From: Septoria linicola
Taxonomy: Eukaryota; Ascomycota; Dothideomycetes; Mycosphaerellales; Mycosphaerellaceae
Direction of reading: 5' to 3'
DNA: 64,000 nt
NCBI GenBank assembly: GCA_024114885.1
Contig: CP099423.1
Span: forward strand, 620,001 to 684,000
Part shown: in pieces, positions 1 through 9,482 of the stretch
Position numbering within the stretch: the first letter of the stretch is position 1
How the letters are laid out: each line of letters opens with the position of its first letter
Program-made: the position numbers and the translations under genes
The notes under the pieces: model-generated
Database searches by the model: none
What the model was told of the DNA's origin: nothing
The model's input: the letters and a program-made list of their open reading frames with translations, nothing else

Positions 1-1654
1 GTGATAGACACCAATCATCGATGTTCTCCATCCATCGGTAGTATGTTGCTTCGGATTGCGCAGGTCGCAGCTTGATCTCACCGCTCTTGACAGCCTCAAT
101 GGCAGGATCTGCCAAAGGCTTCATGTGCATCCACCACTGCGGCTTCATGACAGGCTCGATAACATCCTTCGACTTGCTGCACAATGGGATCTGCATCTTA
201 TTGTTGGACTTTCCAACATAAAGGCCGAGCTTCTCAAGATCGCTGATGATTTCGTAACGAACATCGAAACGCTTCTTGCCTTCGTATGAGCCGGCATTGG
301 AGTTCATCGTTCCGTCATCGTTGAGAATGTTGATGAATTCCAGGCTGTGCTCCTTGCCACGCTTGAAATCGTTGAAATCGTGTGCGGGTGTGATCTTGAC
401 GGCACCAGTACCGAAGTCCTTCTCGACTGTGTCGTCGCCGAAAATTGGCAGCTTGCGGTCCACGAATGGGTGCTTCACAGACTTGCCAATCAGGTGCTTG
501 TATCGCTCATCAGTAGGGTGCACAGCGACACCGGTATCTCCGAGCATGGTCTCCGGACGCGTTGTTGCAACCTCGATAAACTCGTCGGTGCCGTCGATCT
601 GGTATTTGAAGTTCCAGATGGAGCCGAACTCGATCTTCTTGTCATAGCCAGGAACGTCGATCTTTGTCGATCCTTCAAGCTCCTTTTGGTCGACCTCCAG
701 GTTCGAAAGTGCAGTGTTCATCTTTGTACACCAATTGACAAGACGATTGGCACGGTAGATGAGACCTTCCTCGTGGAGATCGATGAATGTCTTTCGCACA
801 GCTGCTGACAGATTCTCGTCCATGGTGAATGCCTCGCGATCCCAGTCCATTGATCCTCCCAGCCGTCTCATGACCTTGTTGATCTTCTGGTGATATTCCT
901 CCTTCCACTCCCAGACAGTCTCGACGAACTTTTCTCTGCCCAGGTCGTGCCTCGTCGTTCCGTTGCGCCTGTTGTACAGCATGTTTTCGACAACGCTTTG
1001 TGTGGAGATACCAGCGTGGTCGCATCCAGGCACGTAAAGTGCGGTCAAGCCCTTCATACGGTTCCATCGGATCAAAGCGTCCTGCAGCGATGTGGCCAAT
1101 GCGTGCCCAATGTGCAGAGCGCCTGTAACGTTGGGAGGAGGTATCGGAATGACAAAGTAGCCAGCATCCTTGACCTCCCCATTCTCCTTGAATTGAGGCT
1201 TGTGAAAGCCCGACTTCTCCCACCAGTCGTACCACGCACTCTCGACGACGGAGGGGATATATGCCTTGTGGTAGTCGTCGTCTAGCGACTTGAGGATCTT
1301 CTTCTCGCCCTTTTTCGTTTCCTCGACGTAAGGTGGCAGCTTTTCTTGCTCTTTCTTTGCCTTTTCTTTGGGTTTTGACTTTGCTGCAAGTTCAGCCTGT
1401 TTGGCCTGTTTCGCTGCAAGTTTCGCTGCCTTCTCGGCCTTTGCCTTCTCCTTCGCTAGCTCCTTCTCCGTCTTCGCCTTCTTTGGCGCGTTTGGGTCTC
1501 CTCCATCCTTGCCTGGCGCCGACTGGCCTTTCACATCACCATTCGCAGCTTCCAGAATAGCTGCTTTGCTTTCTGCGGAAGGAGCTGGTGGCTGTCCCGT
1601 GGAAGATCCCGTGGCCTCGCCAGTTGGATTGTGTGATGCGTGGTTCAGCGCCAT
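1..1654 (-). CDS. VAS1: Valyl-tRNA synthetase, 5' part (runs off window)
   Basis: Class I aminoacyl-tRNA synthetase that charges tRNA-Val. The minus-strand frame is open from the ATG at 1652-1654 to the window edge, about 551 codons, so the C-terminal half (including KMSKS and the anticodon-binding domain) lies outside. The N-terminus is a Lys/Ala-rich appendix of about 90 residues typical of eukaryotic cytosolic ValRS. Then come PPPNVTG and the ATP-binding signature HIGH (near 1100-1113), and the CP/editing region with TTRPETMLGD and GTGAVKITPAHD. No intron is visible. This ATG gives the cytosolic form; the frame continues upstream without any ATG as an Arg-rich leader (see 1655-1756). Identification is firm. 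Confidence 0.95.
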   Translation of the reverse strand, partial: MALNHASHNPTGEATGSSTGQPPAPSAESKAAILEAANGDVKGQSAPGKDGGDPNAPKKAKTEKELAKEKAKAEKAAKLAAKQAKQAELAAKSKPKEKAKKEQEKLPPYVEETKKGEKKILKSLDDDYHKAYIPSVVESAWYDWWEKSGFHKPQFKENGEVKDAGYFVIPIPPPNVTGALHIGHALATSLQDALIRWNRMKGLTALYVPGCDHAGISTQSVVENMLYNRRNGTTRHDLGREKFVETVWEWKEEYHQKINKVMRRLGGSMDWDREAFTMDENLSAAVRKTFIDLHEEGLIYRANRLVNWCTKMNTALSNLEVDQKELEGSTKIDVPGYDKKIEFGSIWNFKYQIDGTDEFIEVATTRPETMLGDTGVAVHPTDERYKHLIGKSVKHPFVDRKLPIFGDDTVEKDFGTGAVKITPAHDFNDFKRGKEHSLEFINILNDDGTMNSNAGSYEGKKRFDVRYEIISDLEKLGLYVGKSNNKMQIPLCSKSKDVIEPVMKPQWWMHMKPLADPAIEAVKSGEIKLRPAQSEATYYRWMENIDDWCLS

Positions 1655-1756
1655 CTTGAATGTCCGTCGTTGTGTAGATCGATGTGTTGCTGTGCGAATG
1701 GGTGCATATAGCTGGCGCCGGAGAAGCGCTCGTGACAGTATCTTCGTCGACGTCGT
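1655..1756 (-). other. In-frame, ATG-less mitochondrial-leader-like extension of VAS1
   Basis: Upstream of the VAS1 ATG the frame stays open to a stop at 1793-1795. The last 34 codons contain 7 Arg and 2 Lys, many Ser/Thr/Leu and no acidic residue, ending RRTFK before the annotated Met. This is the composition of a mitochondrial targeting peptide. No ATG occurs in it; near-cognate codons (three ACG, one ATA, one CTG) cluster at 1736-1756. Fungi commonly make mitochondrial and cytosolic ValRS from one gene using two starts. The inference is non-AUG initiation here; an upstream ATG-bearing exon is the alternative. Confidence 0.55.
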
Positions 1757-1795
1757 GACGGAAGCGCTAGAGCTATTGGTGCCAGAAACAGCTCA

Positions 1796-2294
1796 TGTAT
1801 ACTCGTGGCGCGAGCGGTGATTCCGATGGTCTGTATGAAAATGTCAGAAGTGGGTGAGTGGGTGTTGAGTGGTTGTGTCGATTCAACTTTCGACTCATCT
1901 GCAACTTCTCGTAGATCTCCCAATGCTTGGCGCGCATTGACTTTGCAGGGGTCCGCAAGACCCCACTAAGTTAGGCTGGAGCACATATCAATTCGCCAAC
2001 GAACACTTGCTTCGAACATGGTTGAACAGTTTTACAGTCTCGGCTCTTAAGCTGAAATTCCACTCGGTACACTCTAAATACAAATCTCATACCGATGTTC
2101 ATCGCCTCCAAGTTGCTCCGCACACCGATCATACAAGAAGTCGAGGTTTCTGTGTACTGCCAGCAGTACACGAATAATGTCGCAGTGGTGTCCAGCAATT
2201 TAGCTTCCATTCAGGATGCTCTGATCAGCAAAGAGGGACTGATATCTCTGTCCAGTGCATCACGACTCGAAGGCATGGATGGCCACTCCAGTCA
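1796..2294. other. Intergenic region between VAS1 and a small hypothetical gene
   Basis: It holds the VAS1 promoter side and the 3' side of the gene ending at 2295. No reading frame here looks coding and no RNA gene was recognised. Confidence 0.5.
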
Positions 2295-2686
2295 TCACTC
2301 TTGAACGTTCGACAAACGGGGAGGGGATACCTGCAGCTGACGAGCACGCCGGCCTGGGTGCGAGCCGCTATGCTGCACGACGTGCGATTCCGTCTCAGGA
2401 GCATCAGTATCAACATATCCGGCAGGGATGTACACCATGCGATCATAGTTCTCACCCCAGTGTGCTGATATATTCGGATTGTGGTACACCATCATAATTT
2501 CGGTCCTGTCCTCGTTGTTGTAGACTGCGCGGAGCGGACCAGGTCGGCCACGTCGATAGTTCCTCGAAGGTAAGATAGGCTGGTGCATGAGTGACTATTC
2601 GCAGCGTTAGCAGGAAACTGGCGATGCATCATCGTATTGCTTACAGTTCCAGCTTGGTACTCGATCCTACTCGGCCGGTCGTCCAT
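2295..2686 (-). CDS. Hypothetical small protein, two exons
   Basis: Not recognised. Proposed exons are 2645-2686 and 2295-2594, giving 113 residues. The intron 2595-2644 (50 nt) has donor GTAAGC, a GCTAAC branch motif and a TAG acceptor, and the frame is kept (phase 0). The exon 1 frame is also open upstream to about 2800 without another ATG, so a further 5' exon is possible. The protein is polar, rich in Arg, Pro and Tyr, with no signal peptide or membrane segment. The intron signals are the main support. Confidence 0.4.
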
Positions 2687-2803
2687 CGGCTGTGGGTACC
2701 TCGTGCCCCTACGTGCTGAAGGAGGTGCTGCAGCAACCTGTGCTCGCACTACCGCGGCCGGTATGCGTCCGAATGTTGGACTAAGTGCTGGTGCGATGTA
2801 CTA

Positions 2804-3601
2804 TGGAACTCTGTAAGTGACACTACTTGCACAAAAGGGGAACTAGCTATTAACGCAAGACTCGCGATAGTTTAACGGCATTGTCCTCTTGCTGGCCTGT
2901 CTTCTCGTGATTGCGATGGAGTCGTGTAATGAACCTGGAGGTGTATTTGCTGGCTGAGGAGTAGTAGATGATATGCCTCGAAAAGAGGTGCTTCTCTGAG
3001 TTGTACTTATAGTGCGTAAGTGAATCTAGCGTACGTTATTGTGAGGCTCTTTAGGCATGCGACATATCGCGAGACAATCGCGAGGCAGCAGAGACTGATT
3101 CGGATGGCTGACGGCGGTACAAATTGCATGCCACTGGCGGGCACTGTGAGGCGAGCAGTGTCTTGGACATAGCAAGACAGACTACTGCCAGACCTCGAGC
3201 AAGTACCAAGATAGAGCAACGAGAGTCAGAGTGGTGCAAGACTGTCATTGCAACGCATTCCCGGTTCCACTTCACAGCGCGTATTGAGATGCGATATGGA
3301 TGCAATGCCCTCCATTGTGACCTGTAAAGCCACGGCCTCTCTTGTGCTGACCGCCATTGGTGGAATCATAAAAAGGAAGAGGAATAGAAGAAGACGTGTT
3401 GGCCACCAGAGCGCCAAGGGTGGTCACGTGTAGTCGCGTTGCCAGATTTAGCTGTTTCCGTCTCCAGCTTCAGGAATGCATCAACAAAGAACAAAGCCGC
3501 CATGCAATACGCTATAGCGATGGCGCATCTCGGTCTTGTCACCGGTCCCTCCAGTGTGCGACTCATCGTGCCGTCTACTCGCAGTGCCCTGATTGTACAG
3601 G
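2804..3601. other. Intergenic region upstream of the F-box-like gene
   Basis: Only short open frames on both strands. None has recognisable content or a convincing start plus intron, so I see no gene here. Confidence 0.4.
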
Positions 3602-4903
3602 ATGAGCAAGTCGAATTTGAGGCAGCGATCCATTGAGCTAGTACGCAGAACGAGAGCCTTGTTCTTGAAATTGTTGAATCCTCAAAAGACCACTGTCGCT
3701 GCTCAGAACTCCAGTCCCGGCACCGATCCACAGCCTACTGTCGCATCCCCAACGTCAATCTTATCACTCTCTGACGACCTGGTCCTTCTGCTCGCCGACC
3801 ACCTCTACGACATTCAAGACTATCTGAACCTGACTGCGACATGTTCGAAGTTGCGGAGCAATACGCGACTGATCAGTCCCCGAACAATCCTCCGACTGAC
3901 AGCAGCCAAGCCAGCTAATACCACCATCTTTTGCCCTGCTCCACACTTCTTGGTTGCTGCCACCGCGCGAGAGCTTGGTCACTGGGCGCGTCGTTCTGAA
4001 GCCAATGAGCAGGCACTAGTTGCAGCATGTCAGCAAGGTCTTGATGGTATGTTCACGCTCTCACTCGCTCATTGTGGCTTGACCCTCGAAAGACTCCGAC
4101 ATCTCTCCTCAATTATCTGGACCGTGATCGACCCTGTCCAGGACTTGATTGACAAATGTGTCGGGGAACAATGGCGACGCTTGCCAGGTTTCTGGACCAC
4201 AGAGGATGATGCTTGCACTATTAATGCCGAAGCTTCCGAGACGATATTCCATCTGGCCATCTACGGTGAATTGTTCGGTCCTGATTTTGAGACCTACCTG
4301 AATCAAGATCGTCAGTCTCGCACATTGCGAGTTGATACTCGCCTAGAATTCATCAAGTATTGCGTTCCCGAATGGGCCTCCTTCCAGGGCCAGAAAGACG
4401 CCAAGGACGTCCACAGGCCTGATGGCACCATGGACCCGAGACGTGAAGTGAAAGCTATCGGGCCATATGGTGGAGATCGGCCAACTGTATACGATCCAAA
4501 TTTCGACGACCCATGCAAATACGACAGTAACAAAGCACTCACTTGGGTATTGAGGAGTGTCCGATGGACGCCCTTCTGGAAAGATGCCAGAGCGAAAGCC
4601 GGACCAGACTTTCAGGAGAACTTTCTTGACCAGTGGGAGTATGACCCAGACGATACTCAAGACTGGAGACAGCGTATGTGGGAGTCTGTGATGTTGTGCC
4701 AAGGTCTCGAGGGCCTAGGTATGATTGTGCCGGAGTCACAGAAAGCATGGGAAGAGAAAATCAAGATCTGGAGGGAGAAGGTCACAGGGCTAGAGACGGA
4801 GCCCAAATGGATCAAGGTTGGTCGACAGGCCACGCTTGAGTACCCATTCCTACTTGGAGATCTCCGCATATGTGTCAGTGGACCCAGAGGTCCATGGGAG
4901 TGA
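3602..4903 (+). CDS. F-box-like protein
   Basis: Single-exon gene, 433 residues from the first ATG at 3602. A basic N-terminus is followed at about residues 55-85 by LSDDLVLLLADHL and a leucine-rich stretch ending LTATCSKLRS. That is the usual layout of a fungal F-box (a Leu/Pro-rich helix followed by a Cys-Ser-x-Leu-Arg helix). F-box proteins link substrates to SCF ubiquitin ligases through Skp1. The remaining 350 residues have no repeats or motifs I recognise; they are Trp-rich and mostly hydrophilic. Substrate and process are unknown. The F-box assignment rests on this one segment. Confidence 0.75.
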   Translation: MSKSNLRQRSIELVRRTRALFLKLLNPQKTTVAAQNSSPGTDPQPTVASPTSILSLSDDLVLLLADHLYDIQDYLNLTATCSKLRSNTRLISPRTILRLTAAKPANTTIFCPAPHFLVAATARELGHWARRSEANEQALVAACQQGLDGMFTLSLAHCGLTLERLRHLSSIIWTVIDPVQDLIDKCVGEQWRRLPGFWTTEDDACTINAEASETIFHLAIYGELFGPDFETYLNQDRQSRTLRVDTRLEFIKYCVPEWASFQGQKDAKDVHRPDGTMDPRREVKAIGPYGGDRPTVYDPNFDDPCKYDSNKALTWVLRSVRWTPFWKDARAKAGPDFQENFLDQWEYDPDDTQDWRQRMWESVMLCQGLEGLGMIVPESQKAWEEKIKIWREKVTGLETEPKWIKVGRQATLEYPFLLGDLRICVSGPRGPWE

Positions 4904-5088
4904 GCTGGAACGTTCTTTATCGAAGATTGACTCATACGTCGATAGCCTGTCCTTGAGATAAGGAAAGACAATTGAAGCAAAATGTCTTTACTATACGCTC
5001 ATTTGACTCCTCAATATAGTGACATTCCCTCTGCTGAGCAAACACAAAGACGCCTCATCTCTCACGTAAGTAGAGGCAGCAGCTTGAG

Positions 5089-5648
5089 CTAAGCTCTCTG
5101 ATACTCGTCCCAAGACGACGCTTTCCCTCGCAGCACTCGAGGCTTGCGCGCTACATCTCGACCACGAGTGCTATCCGACAGATCGATCGGATCTTGATCA
5201 AGCGCTCGAATCTGCTCATCCGCATCTCCAGTTTTCTTTTCCTTGAGCTCATGCCAAAGCAGAACACCTCCCCAATGCACCGACTGGCATCTTCGACAGT
5301 CCGGGCGAGAGCAAGCTTCGAGCTGAGAAGTGGCAGCACTGTCAGCATTTCCAGGCTCAATTACTGTCTGGAAGTCTCGCCTCTCATCGAAGTCGGTCGT
5401 GGCCGGAGCTGTATGCTATTAGCCAACGTATCATCCAATAGTGAGCTAGCGGCACTTACTGATAGTCTCAGCTTTTAGCAATGGTGCCTCTGTCACAGGG
5501 CTTGTTCTGATACTGCGTAACTTCGCATCGACTACAGCAAGTTAATGTCTGCCTCGTGAGATGCTGATTGAGAGGGCTGCTTACATCTGGCGTTGTATAT
5601 GTTGCCGTGCTCGTCTACGACTGTGCCGCAAGGGTATGGGTATCTTTC
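5089..5648 (-). CDS. Hypothetical protein, three resolved 3' exons (5' end unresolved)
   Basis: Exons 5585-5648, 5460-5531 and 5089-5408 keep one frame. Introns are 5532-5584 (GTAAGC donor, TAG acceptor) and 5409-5459 (GTAAGT donor, CTAAT branch, CAG acceptor). The encoded part includes CGTVVDEHGNIYNAR, a Cys cluster SRPDCRRCQSVHWGG, and an acidic/basic C-terminus ending DEYQRA. The upstream junction probably uses a GTGCGG donor at 5697 with branch CTGAC. Two reading frames above it are possible, so the start is not called. Function unknown. The upstream part overlaps the 5' side of the plus-strand gene beginning near 5814. Confidence 0.6.
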
Positions 5649-5813
5649 CTAGGTGATGGTCAGCTCGTGGATGTATGAGGGAATGATTGAACCGCACTTC
5701 TTCTGCTGGATCAGTCTAGACCGTCGTGTCCGGAGCAATGGACGAGCCTCTAGCTCGGGGCTTTCGAGGATTTCGATTTCTGTAAACCTTCACTAATCTC
5801 TTCCTCCTCGTAG

Positions 5814-6284
5814 AACTCTGTCATCGACATCATCCTTGAAAACGACCTCCCCGTGGACCTCCCTTACTACAAGCACAAGGACGCCACCTTCAAGCTCGGC
5901 AGCGGCAGCGGCCGATACCCTCACTCCACCGTCGCCGAAGACCTCTCCGACTCCTCCACAAGCAAACTCCTCAACATCGAGAACCCTACATATGGCTACA
6001 TGCACGAGCTGCCAGCTGGAGGCTGGATGGCGCTGCGATGGAAGATTACCAAGCCGGCTGCGACGATGTTGACGGTGTATAAGGTTAGGTATTATATTCA
6101 GGGGATGTAAGTATTGCCTTTTCGCTATGCTGGACGCTATGATGGTGGTGTGCTGACGTTGGCGAATAGGCAAGTCGCATTGATGGAGGGTGATGATGCT
6201 CCGTGGCCGGAGTGGCCAAATGAGCAGAGAGAGTTGCCGCATGTGGATTTCAAGATGCCGGAGGGGATGGGAACTTTCGACTAG
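5814..6284 (+). CDS. Hypothetical protein, two resolved 3' exons (5' end unresolved)
   Basis: Exons 5814-6106 and 6170-6284 encode about 135 residues. The intron 6107-6169 has donor GTAAGT, branch CTGAC and acceptor TAG, and the frame is kept across it. The protein contains NPTYGYMHELPAGGW and ends MPEGMGTFD. Position 5814 directly follows a pyrimidine-rich CTCGTAG acceptor with a CACTAAT branch motif, and there is no usable ATG downstream. At least one 5' exon must therefore exist. An open frame from ATG 5656 could supply it, through either a 32-nt GTAAAC intron (too short to trust) or an 86-nt GTCCGG intron. Function not recognised. Confidence 0.6.
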
Positions 6285-6606
6285 AACTGGTATCTTACCT
6301 CTAGTGTCCGTTAGCCATGTTGAGGTCTGCAGTTTAGGCTGGAGTTTTGGGATGATAGAATGCACTATGAGTACACGAGCACCATCTCAAGAGTTGTCTG
6401 ATCCATGCTTTTCTAGAGTCGCAGTGCCACGAATCCATGATCGGCGTCCTAGAATGGCTGCGATGGATACCGAATGGTAGCCGGGTGTCGAGCGTTTGTC
6501 CTGAAAAGATAGTTCTGACGCGAAGGCTGGTAGCCACGACAACGCCGCAGCGACCGCGTGGAACACGGTGCACAATGTTTGATTCTGTGAACATACAGCT
6601 GGTCGA
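6285..6606. other. Short convergent intergenic region
   Basis: It separates the 3' ends of the gene ending at 6284 and of NOP14. Nothing beyond presumed 3' UTR sequence is seen. Confidence 0.5.
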
Positions 6607-9267
6607 CTACTTCTTATCCCTCTTCTTCTCCGCCTGCCTCTTCGCCTTAACCCTCTCATAATCACGATTCGCCGCCCCCTCCTCATTCTGCACCTCAGCC
6701 ACAAGTCTCCTATACTTCTTCTCATACTCAGCATCACGCTCCCTCTTATCCTTGAGCTGTTCTCTCGCCACGAAGTTCGCGTCTTTGCGGAGTTCACGCA
6801 AAGCACCTTTGCGCTCGCGCTTGTACTCTTTCTGTAGCTTGCTGGCCTCAGATCGTTCCTTGTCGGGATCGTAGTGTTTGTCAGGATTGAAGTTCTCTTC
6901 GAATTTGGGTATTGAGGTTCGGATGGGTTGTGGTCTGTGGTGATGTAGTTCGAGAGGTCGTCGTGCGGTTCGAGATTGTTGGATGAGGATTGAGATGTTT
7001 CGGTGGGGAGTTTTGGCGTTCAGGTCCTTCAGAAGTGGACTTTGACCGAGCTTCTTGAGAATGGGCAGAGCTGGCGAGAAGATCTCGACGAAAGCGGACT
7101 TGTCCTTCCACATGTCTGCCATCGCAGCGAGATTGTTGAGATGTGGCTTCAGCAGATCTCGGACAATATCAGGTTGGACGAGCTTGGCTGAGATTGGGTC
7201 GCTCAACTTGGCTGTCCCTGCCGCCAGAGTGCGAATGGTAAAGCGCAAAGCCTCGGGAATGTATCGCCTGCTGAGTGCTTGATACTTCACGCAGAGCGCA
7301 ACGAGAAATGCACCAGTCCTGAAGACCTTGCCATCCGCTGGTTTCGCAGTACTAGGCACGTTGAGCGAAAGCCAGCGAGCCATGATTGTGATGGCAGGAG
7401 TGACAACTTGGTGCCAGTGGTCTGAAGTAGGATAGATCGAGCTGATGGCCGTGAGCTGTACCAGATCACCAGGTGTTGGCTGACCACGTTCGTGGAATGC
7501 AGTGAGTGCTCTCCTGAACGCCTCGCCGATCTGTGTAGGGTAAGTCCGTGACAGTGAATGCAAATGTCGAATGACTTGCTCAATCACTGCCATAGGCTGT
7601 ACGTTTTCTGCCATCCAAGCAAGATGCTCGACCAGAGCAGATGAAAAGTCCGCCATAGACTCCTTGTTCGAGGCAGAGAGCGAAGGATGATACAGAGCTC
7701 GAACTCGCTGGATAACAGTCGTCAACTTCTCAGCCGGAAGCTCCTGCACAATTTCGAGCAGTTCTGCATGCGACCGAGGACAAGGATAGCTGTACGCAAG
7801 GCCAGATGCATCTTTACCAGATCTTCGTTCGCCGAGCACACTCGTGTTCGCGCCAGTCGAGCTCGCTGCGCCAAGGACCTCCTTCACAAACTCGTCCTCT
7901 TCGTTCTCAGCAGGGGCGGCATCTCCATCCTCATCGCCAGTGATACCAGATTCGTCATCGCTCATCTCAGCTTCGGAGTCGCTCGCCACAAGGTTCTCAT
8001 CAAACTCGAATTCATCCTCATCAGGCTGCACGTCTCGCTCGGCCTTCTGCTTCGGCATACTATTCGTGAAACCAAACTCCTCAGCCTGGTCTGGAATCTC
8101 TTCATCGTCACCTTCAAGCTGTGCTGCACTGTCCTTGGGAGCTGCCTCGTCATCTGACACATCCTCGCCACGCATGCGCTTTTGTCGCTTCTCTTCAAGC
8201 ACCTTCAACTTCTGCGCGTCCTTCAGTGCCTTTTCTTCTGCAGTCAAAGTCTTGTCTGAAGGTTTCGCTCGCGCGTCTGTCGCAAGCTGCTTCATGCGGA
8301 TATCGTACTCTTTGTCGGCCTTTTCGCGATCCATACCATCCAGTAATCGCTGTCGATCGGCATTAATCACAGGTCCACTTCCATTCGTTGCTGCTGGCTC
8401 GGGCTGTTTCGGCGGAGGTAAAGCTTTCTTCGAGCCCTTGAGCAAGGCGTAGATGTCATCGAAACCTTTATCAAGCGTCTCTCGCAAGTCCTCATCATCC
8501 TCTTTCGCCTTTTGCCTCTCGTATTTATGCATCTTCGACTTCGCAATAAGCTCCTCCATGACCTCTTTCTTCGTCTTCTTGCGCTCTGGCTGCTCTTCCA
8601 CTTGCTCCTCCTCTTCCCCATCGATGTCATCCTCCTCATCCACATCACTCCGCCGCCTCTTTTTCCTGAACAACCCACCATCGCTCCCCTCATCGTCACT
8701 TCCACCAGACACGCTCACATCAAAGTCATCCGCAGCAAGATCTCCCACACCCTTTCCACCATGCGTAAGCTGGAACCCTCCCTCATCATCATCACCCTCC
8801 AAATCAAACATACTCCTTCCCTTCGTTTTCCTCTCTTTCTCCCTCGCGAATCTCGCCGCCGCTCTCTCCTCCGGCGTCATATCTGCGTCTCCCTCGCCAA
8901 TACGTCGATCCACCAGTCCACCAACTTTGTTCCGCCGTCTCATCTCAGGCAACAGCGTCGCTCGGCGCATTTCCTCGCCGGCAGACTTGGATACACCAGG
9001 TCTGTGCAGAACAGCTTTGTACTTTCCTGCGCCGGCGCCATTGCTCGCGGATGCATGTTCGAATTTTTGAGGGCGCGAGTTGGTGGCTTTGAGCTCGAAG
9101 GGGTTGAATGAGTCTCTGATGTTCTGCAATTGGGCGGCTCGATCGTTGCGGCGGGTCTGGTCCTTGGACGAAGCGATCTGTTTCTTTTGCTTCTTTGATT
9201 TCTGGGGCCCTGTGACGCCCGAGTCGCGGAGACTCTGCTTCAGTCTCTTCAACTGTGAAGCCGGCAT
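6607..9267 (-). CDS. NOP14: Nucleolar complex protein 14
   Basis: Single-exon gene of 886 residues. NOP14 is a nucleolar SSU-processome component needed for 18S rRNA maturation and 40S assembly. The N-terminus MPASQLKRLKQSLRD and the following Lys-rich stretch are characteristic, as is NSRPQKFEHAS at about residues 60-75. Acidic blocks (DEEDDIDGEEEEQ and others) alternate with coiled-coil-like charged segments. The C-terminal third has the conserved NFNPDKHYDPDKERSE segment and a very basic end, KKRDKK. Length matches the family (about 800-900 residues). The gene is divergent from the one at 9483, with about 215 bp between start codons. Confidence 0.96.
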   Translation of the reverse strand: MPASQLKRLKQSLRDSGVTGPQKSKKQKKQIASSKDQTRRNDRAAQLQNIRDSFNPFELKATNSRPQKFEHASASNGAGAGKYKAVLHRPGVSKSAGEEMRRATLLPEMRRRNKVGGLVDRRIGEGDADMTPEERAAARFAREKERKTKGRSMFDLEGDDDEGGFQLTHGGKGVGDLAADDFDVSVSGGSDDEGSDGGLFRKKRRRSDVDEEDDIDGEEEEQVEEQPERKKTKKEVMEELIAKSKMHKYERQKAKEDDEDLRETLDKGFDDIYALLKGSKKALPPPKQPEPAATNGSGPVINADRQRLLDGMDREKADKEYDIRMKQLATDARAKPSDKTLTAEEKALKDAQKLKVLEEKRQKRMRGEDVSDDEAAPKDSAAQLEGDDEEIPDQAEEFGFTNSMPKQKAERDVQPDEDEFEFDENLVASDSEAEMSDDESGITGDEDGDAAPAENEEDEFVKEVLGAASSTGANTSVLGERRSGKDASGLAYSYPCPRSHAELLEIVQELPAEKLTTVIQRVRALYHPSLSASNKESMADFSSALVEHLAWMAENVQPMAVIEQVIRHLHSLSRTYPTQIGEAFRRALTAFHERGQPTPGDLVQLTAISSIYPTSDHWHQVVTPAITIMARWLSLNVPSTAKPADGKVFRTGAFLVALCVKYQALSRRYIPEALRFTIRTLAAGTAKLSDPISAKLVQPDIVRDLLKPHLNNLAAMADMWKDKSAFVEIFSPALPILKKLGQSPLLKDLNAKTPHRNISILIQQSRTARRPLELHHHRPQPIRTSIPKFEENFNPDKHYDPDKERSEASKLQKEYKRERKGALRELRKDANFVAREQLKDKRERDAEYEKKYRRLVAEVQNEEGAANRDYERVKAKRQAEKKRDKK

Positions 9268-9482
9268 GGCGTGTAAATGTCCAAGATGAAAGGTGAAGTC
9301 GCACCTTCCTCGAAGTCAAGATTGAACTTTTTTGGCAACCGCGATCGACAGAACTGTGGCGTCGGCGAATCTCGGCCCGAGACAACGAAATGTGGCTGAA
9401 CAGCAAGCACGATGCACTTCACGAAGCTGTCTCCTTCACCTCCATCTTTGTACAACGACAACACAAATACGGACAAAATGTC
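9268..9482. promoter_or_regulatory. Shared divergent promoter NOP14 / 9483 gene
   Basis: The two start codons face away from each other across 215 bp, so both promoters must overlap here. No TATA box was seen. An in-frame TTG-started extension of the right-hand gene enters this segment but is not needed to explain it. Confidence 0.5.

Noticed and set aside
5793..6365. 190-codon minus-strand frame
   Set aside because: It is antisense to the spliced plus-strand gene at 5814-6284, has low-complexity His/Arg content and no family features.
8453..9111. Two long plus-strand open frames (about 200 codons each)
   Set aside because: They lie antisense to the acidic/basic N-terminal half of NOP14, whose biased codons create Ser- or Leu-rich shadow frames.
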